Assembly: GCA_003456855.1 (NCBI GenBank)
Contig: DMOO01000041.1
Location: forward strand, 1-5,684
Direction: 5' to 3'
Length of the DNA stretch: 5,684 nucleotides
Source: Sphaerochaeta sp.
GTDB taxonomy: Bacteria; Spirochaetota; Spirochaetia; Sphaerochaetales; Sphaerochaetaceae
Each line of letters begins with the position of its first letter. Within the stretch, counting starts at the first letter, position 1. The notes beneath the pieces were generated by a model that made no database searches, was not told where the DNA came from, and saw only the letters and a program-made list of their open reading frames with translations. A program made the translations under genes and the position numbers. Positions 4,951-5,684 of the stretch are shown here, piece after piece.

Positions 4951-5684
4951 ATGGACCATTACAACACCGAAGATGCTATATTCGCACTGGCCACAGCCTG
5001 GGCAAAGAGCGCCATAGCCGTGGTCCGCGTAAGCGGGCAGGGCTGCATAGAGGCTCTCAGCAAGGCCGTCAAGGGCAGGCAGAAGGAAAGGATAAACACA
5101 GCAGAGACCAATACGGTCGTCTACTGCAGACTCTTCAACCCAAAGGACAACAGCGATGTTGACGATGTGGTGGTCACGATCTACCGCGACGGTCACGGCT
5201 ACACCGGAGAGGAGGCCTTCGAGATCTCCTGCCATGGAGGCCTCACCGTTGTCACCGCGGTTCTTCAGCTGATGGCTGACCTTGGCTTCAGACAGGCGCT
5301 TCCAGGAGAGTTCACACTAAGGGCCTTCCTGCACGGCAAGATGGACCTGACCAGATCAGAGGCTGTGAACGAGCTGGTGAACGCCCAGGGCAGAAAGGGT
5401 CAGCTGATGGCCCTGAACAGACTGAACGGTGCACTTTACAAGAGAATCAGCCAGATCAAGGACACAGTGTCCGAGATGATGAGCATAGTTGAGGTCCAGC
5501 TGGACTACAGCGAGGACGAGATTGGAGAGGACCTGACCTTCCCCATGGACAAGCTGGACAGTGCCATTGAAGCCCTTGGAACGATCCATGACTCCTACAA
5601 TGCAGGTCGTCTCTATTCCCAGGGTGCAAGGATAGTCCTTGCAGGTCCTTCAAATGCAGGAAAGAGCTCTCTTTTCAACTACTT
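4951..5684 (+). CDS. mnmE: tRNA uridine-5-carboxymethylaminomethyl modification GTPase MnmE, N-terminal part (runs off window)
   Basis: MnmE works with MnmG, using a folate-derived one-carbon unit and GTP hydrolysis, to modify the wobble uridine (U34) of several tRNAs in the cytoplasm. The frame stays open for 244 codons to the window edge. Landmarks are the N-terminal folate-binding domain with VVRVSG (24-29), GYTGEEAFEISCHGG (83-97) and PGEFTLRAFLHGKMDLTRSEAV (118-139), then the helical domain with VEVQLDYSEDEI (180-191), and the G1 loop GPSNAGKSSLFN (232-243) of the inserted G domain. The rest of the G domain and the C-terminal Cys motif are outside. ATG 4951 is chosen because homologues begin only a few residues before the first conserved strand, and no other in-frame Met occurs until residue ~108. 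There is no ribosome-binding site, and the start lies 7 bases after a TATAAT box. The usual PxGxGG turn after the first strand is replaced (ALATAWAKSAIAVV). Confidence 0.95.
   Translation, partial: MDHYNTEDAIFALATAWAKSAIAVVRVSGQGCIEALSKAVKGRQKERINTAETNTVVYCRLFNPKDNSDVDDVVVTIYRDGHGYTGEEAFEISCHGGLTVVTAVLQLMADLGFRQALPGEFTLRAFLHGKMDLTRSEAVNELVNAQGRKGQLMALNRLNGALYKRISQIKDTVSEMMSIVEVQLDYSEDEIGEDLTFPMDKLDSAIEALGTIHDSYNAGRLYSQGARIVLAGPSNAGKSSLFNY

Noticed and set aside
4924..5235. 103-codon minus-strand frame over the start of mnmE
   Set aside because: The plus strand here encodes conserved MnmE sequence and the minus frame has no recognisable features.

Overview
The window is ordinary bacterial chromosome. 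It carries six recognisable housekeeping genes or gene ends and one unrecognised membrane protein. It is moderately GC-rich, with AT-rich intergenic gaps and one AT-rich gene end. The gene set and the unusual versions of PolA, CoaE and MnmE make me lean towards a spirochaete of the Sphaerochaeta/Treponema kind. That is an inference from memory of family sequences, not a search result, and confidence is only moderate to low.

Layout. (1) Bases 1-2130, plus strand: the 3' end of polA (DNA polymerase I), then coaE (dephospho-CoA kinase) starting inside the polA stop codon, then a 225-residue protein with one N-terminal membrane helix and a long Ala/Glu/Lys-rich coiled coil. A strong intrinsic terminator for this set lies inside the 3' coding end of the convergent gene downstream. 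(2) Bases 2139-4891, minus strand: in order of transcription, epmA (LysRS-like EF-P ligase), efp (elongation factor P) and a KamA-family radical-SAM aminomutase, most likely epmB. (3) Bases 4951-5684, plus strand: the first 244 codons of mnmE (tRNA-modifying GTPase), divergent from epmA and running off the window.

How the genes work together. The minus-strand trio is the complete core of EF-P beta-lysylation. EpmB converts L-lysine to beta-lysine, EpmA activates it and attaches it to a lysine at the tip of EF-P (Lys32 here), and modified EF-P relieves ribosome stalling at polyproline. mnmE, which modifies tRNA wobble uridines, is also a translation-quality gene and shares the intergenic control region with epmA.

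The most interesting non-coding structure is that 59-base divergent region (4892-4950). The two promoters appear to share one overlapping -35 sequence. Each -10 box ends exactly 7 bases before an ATG, so both mRNAs are predicted to be leaderless. Two other compact arrangements stand out: an efp terminator whose U-tract abuts the ribosome-binding site of the next gene, and a terminator embedded in an opposing coding sequence. I found no CRISPR array, mobile element, tRNA or rRNA, and no clearly new multi-gene system. The protein of unknown role is the coiled-coil membrane protein at 1453-2130.
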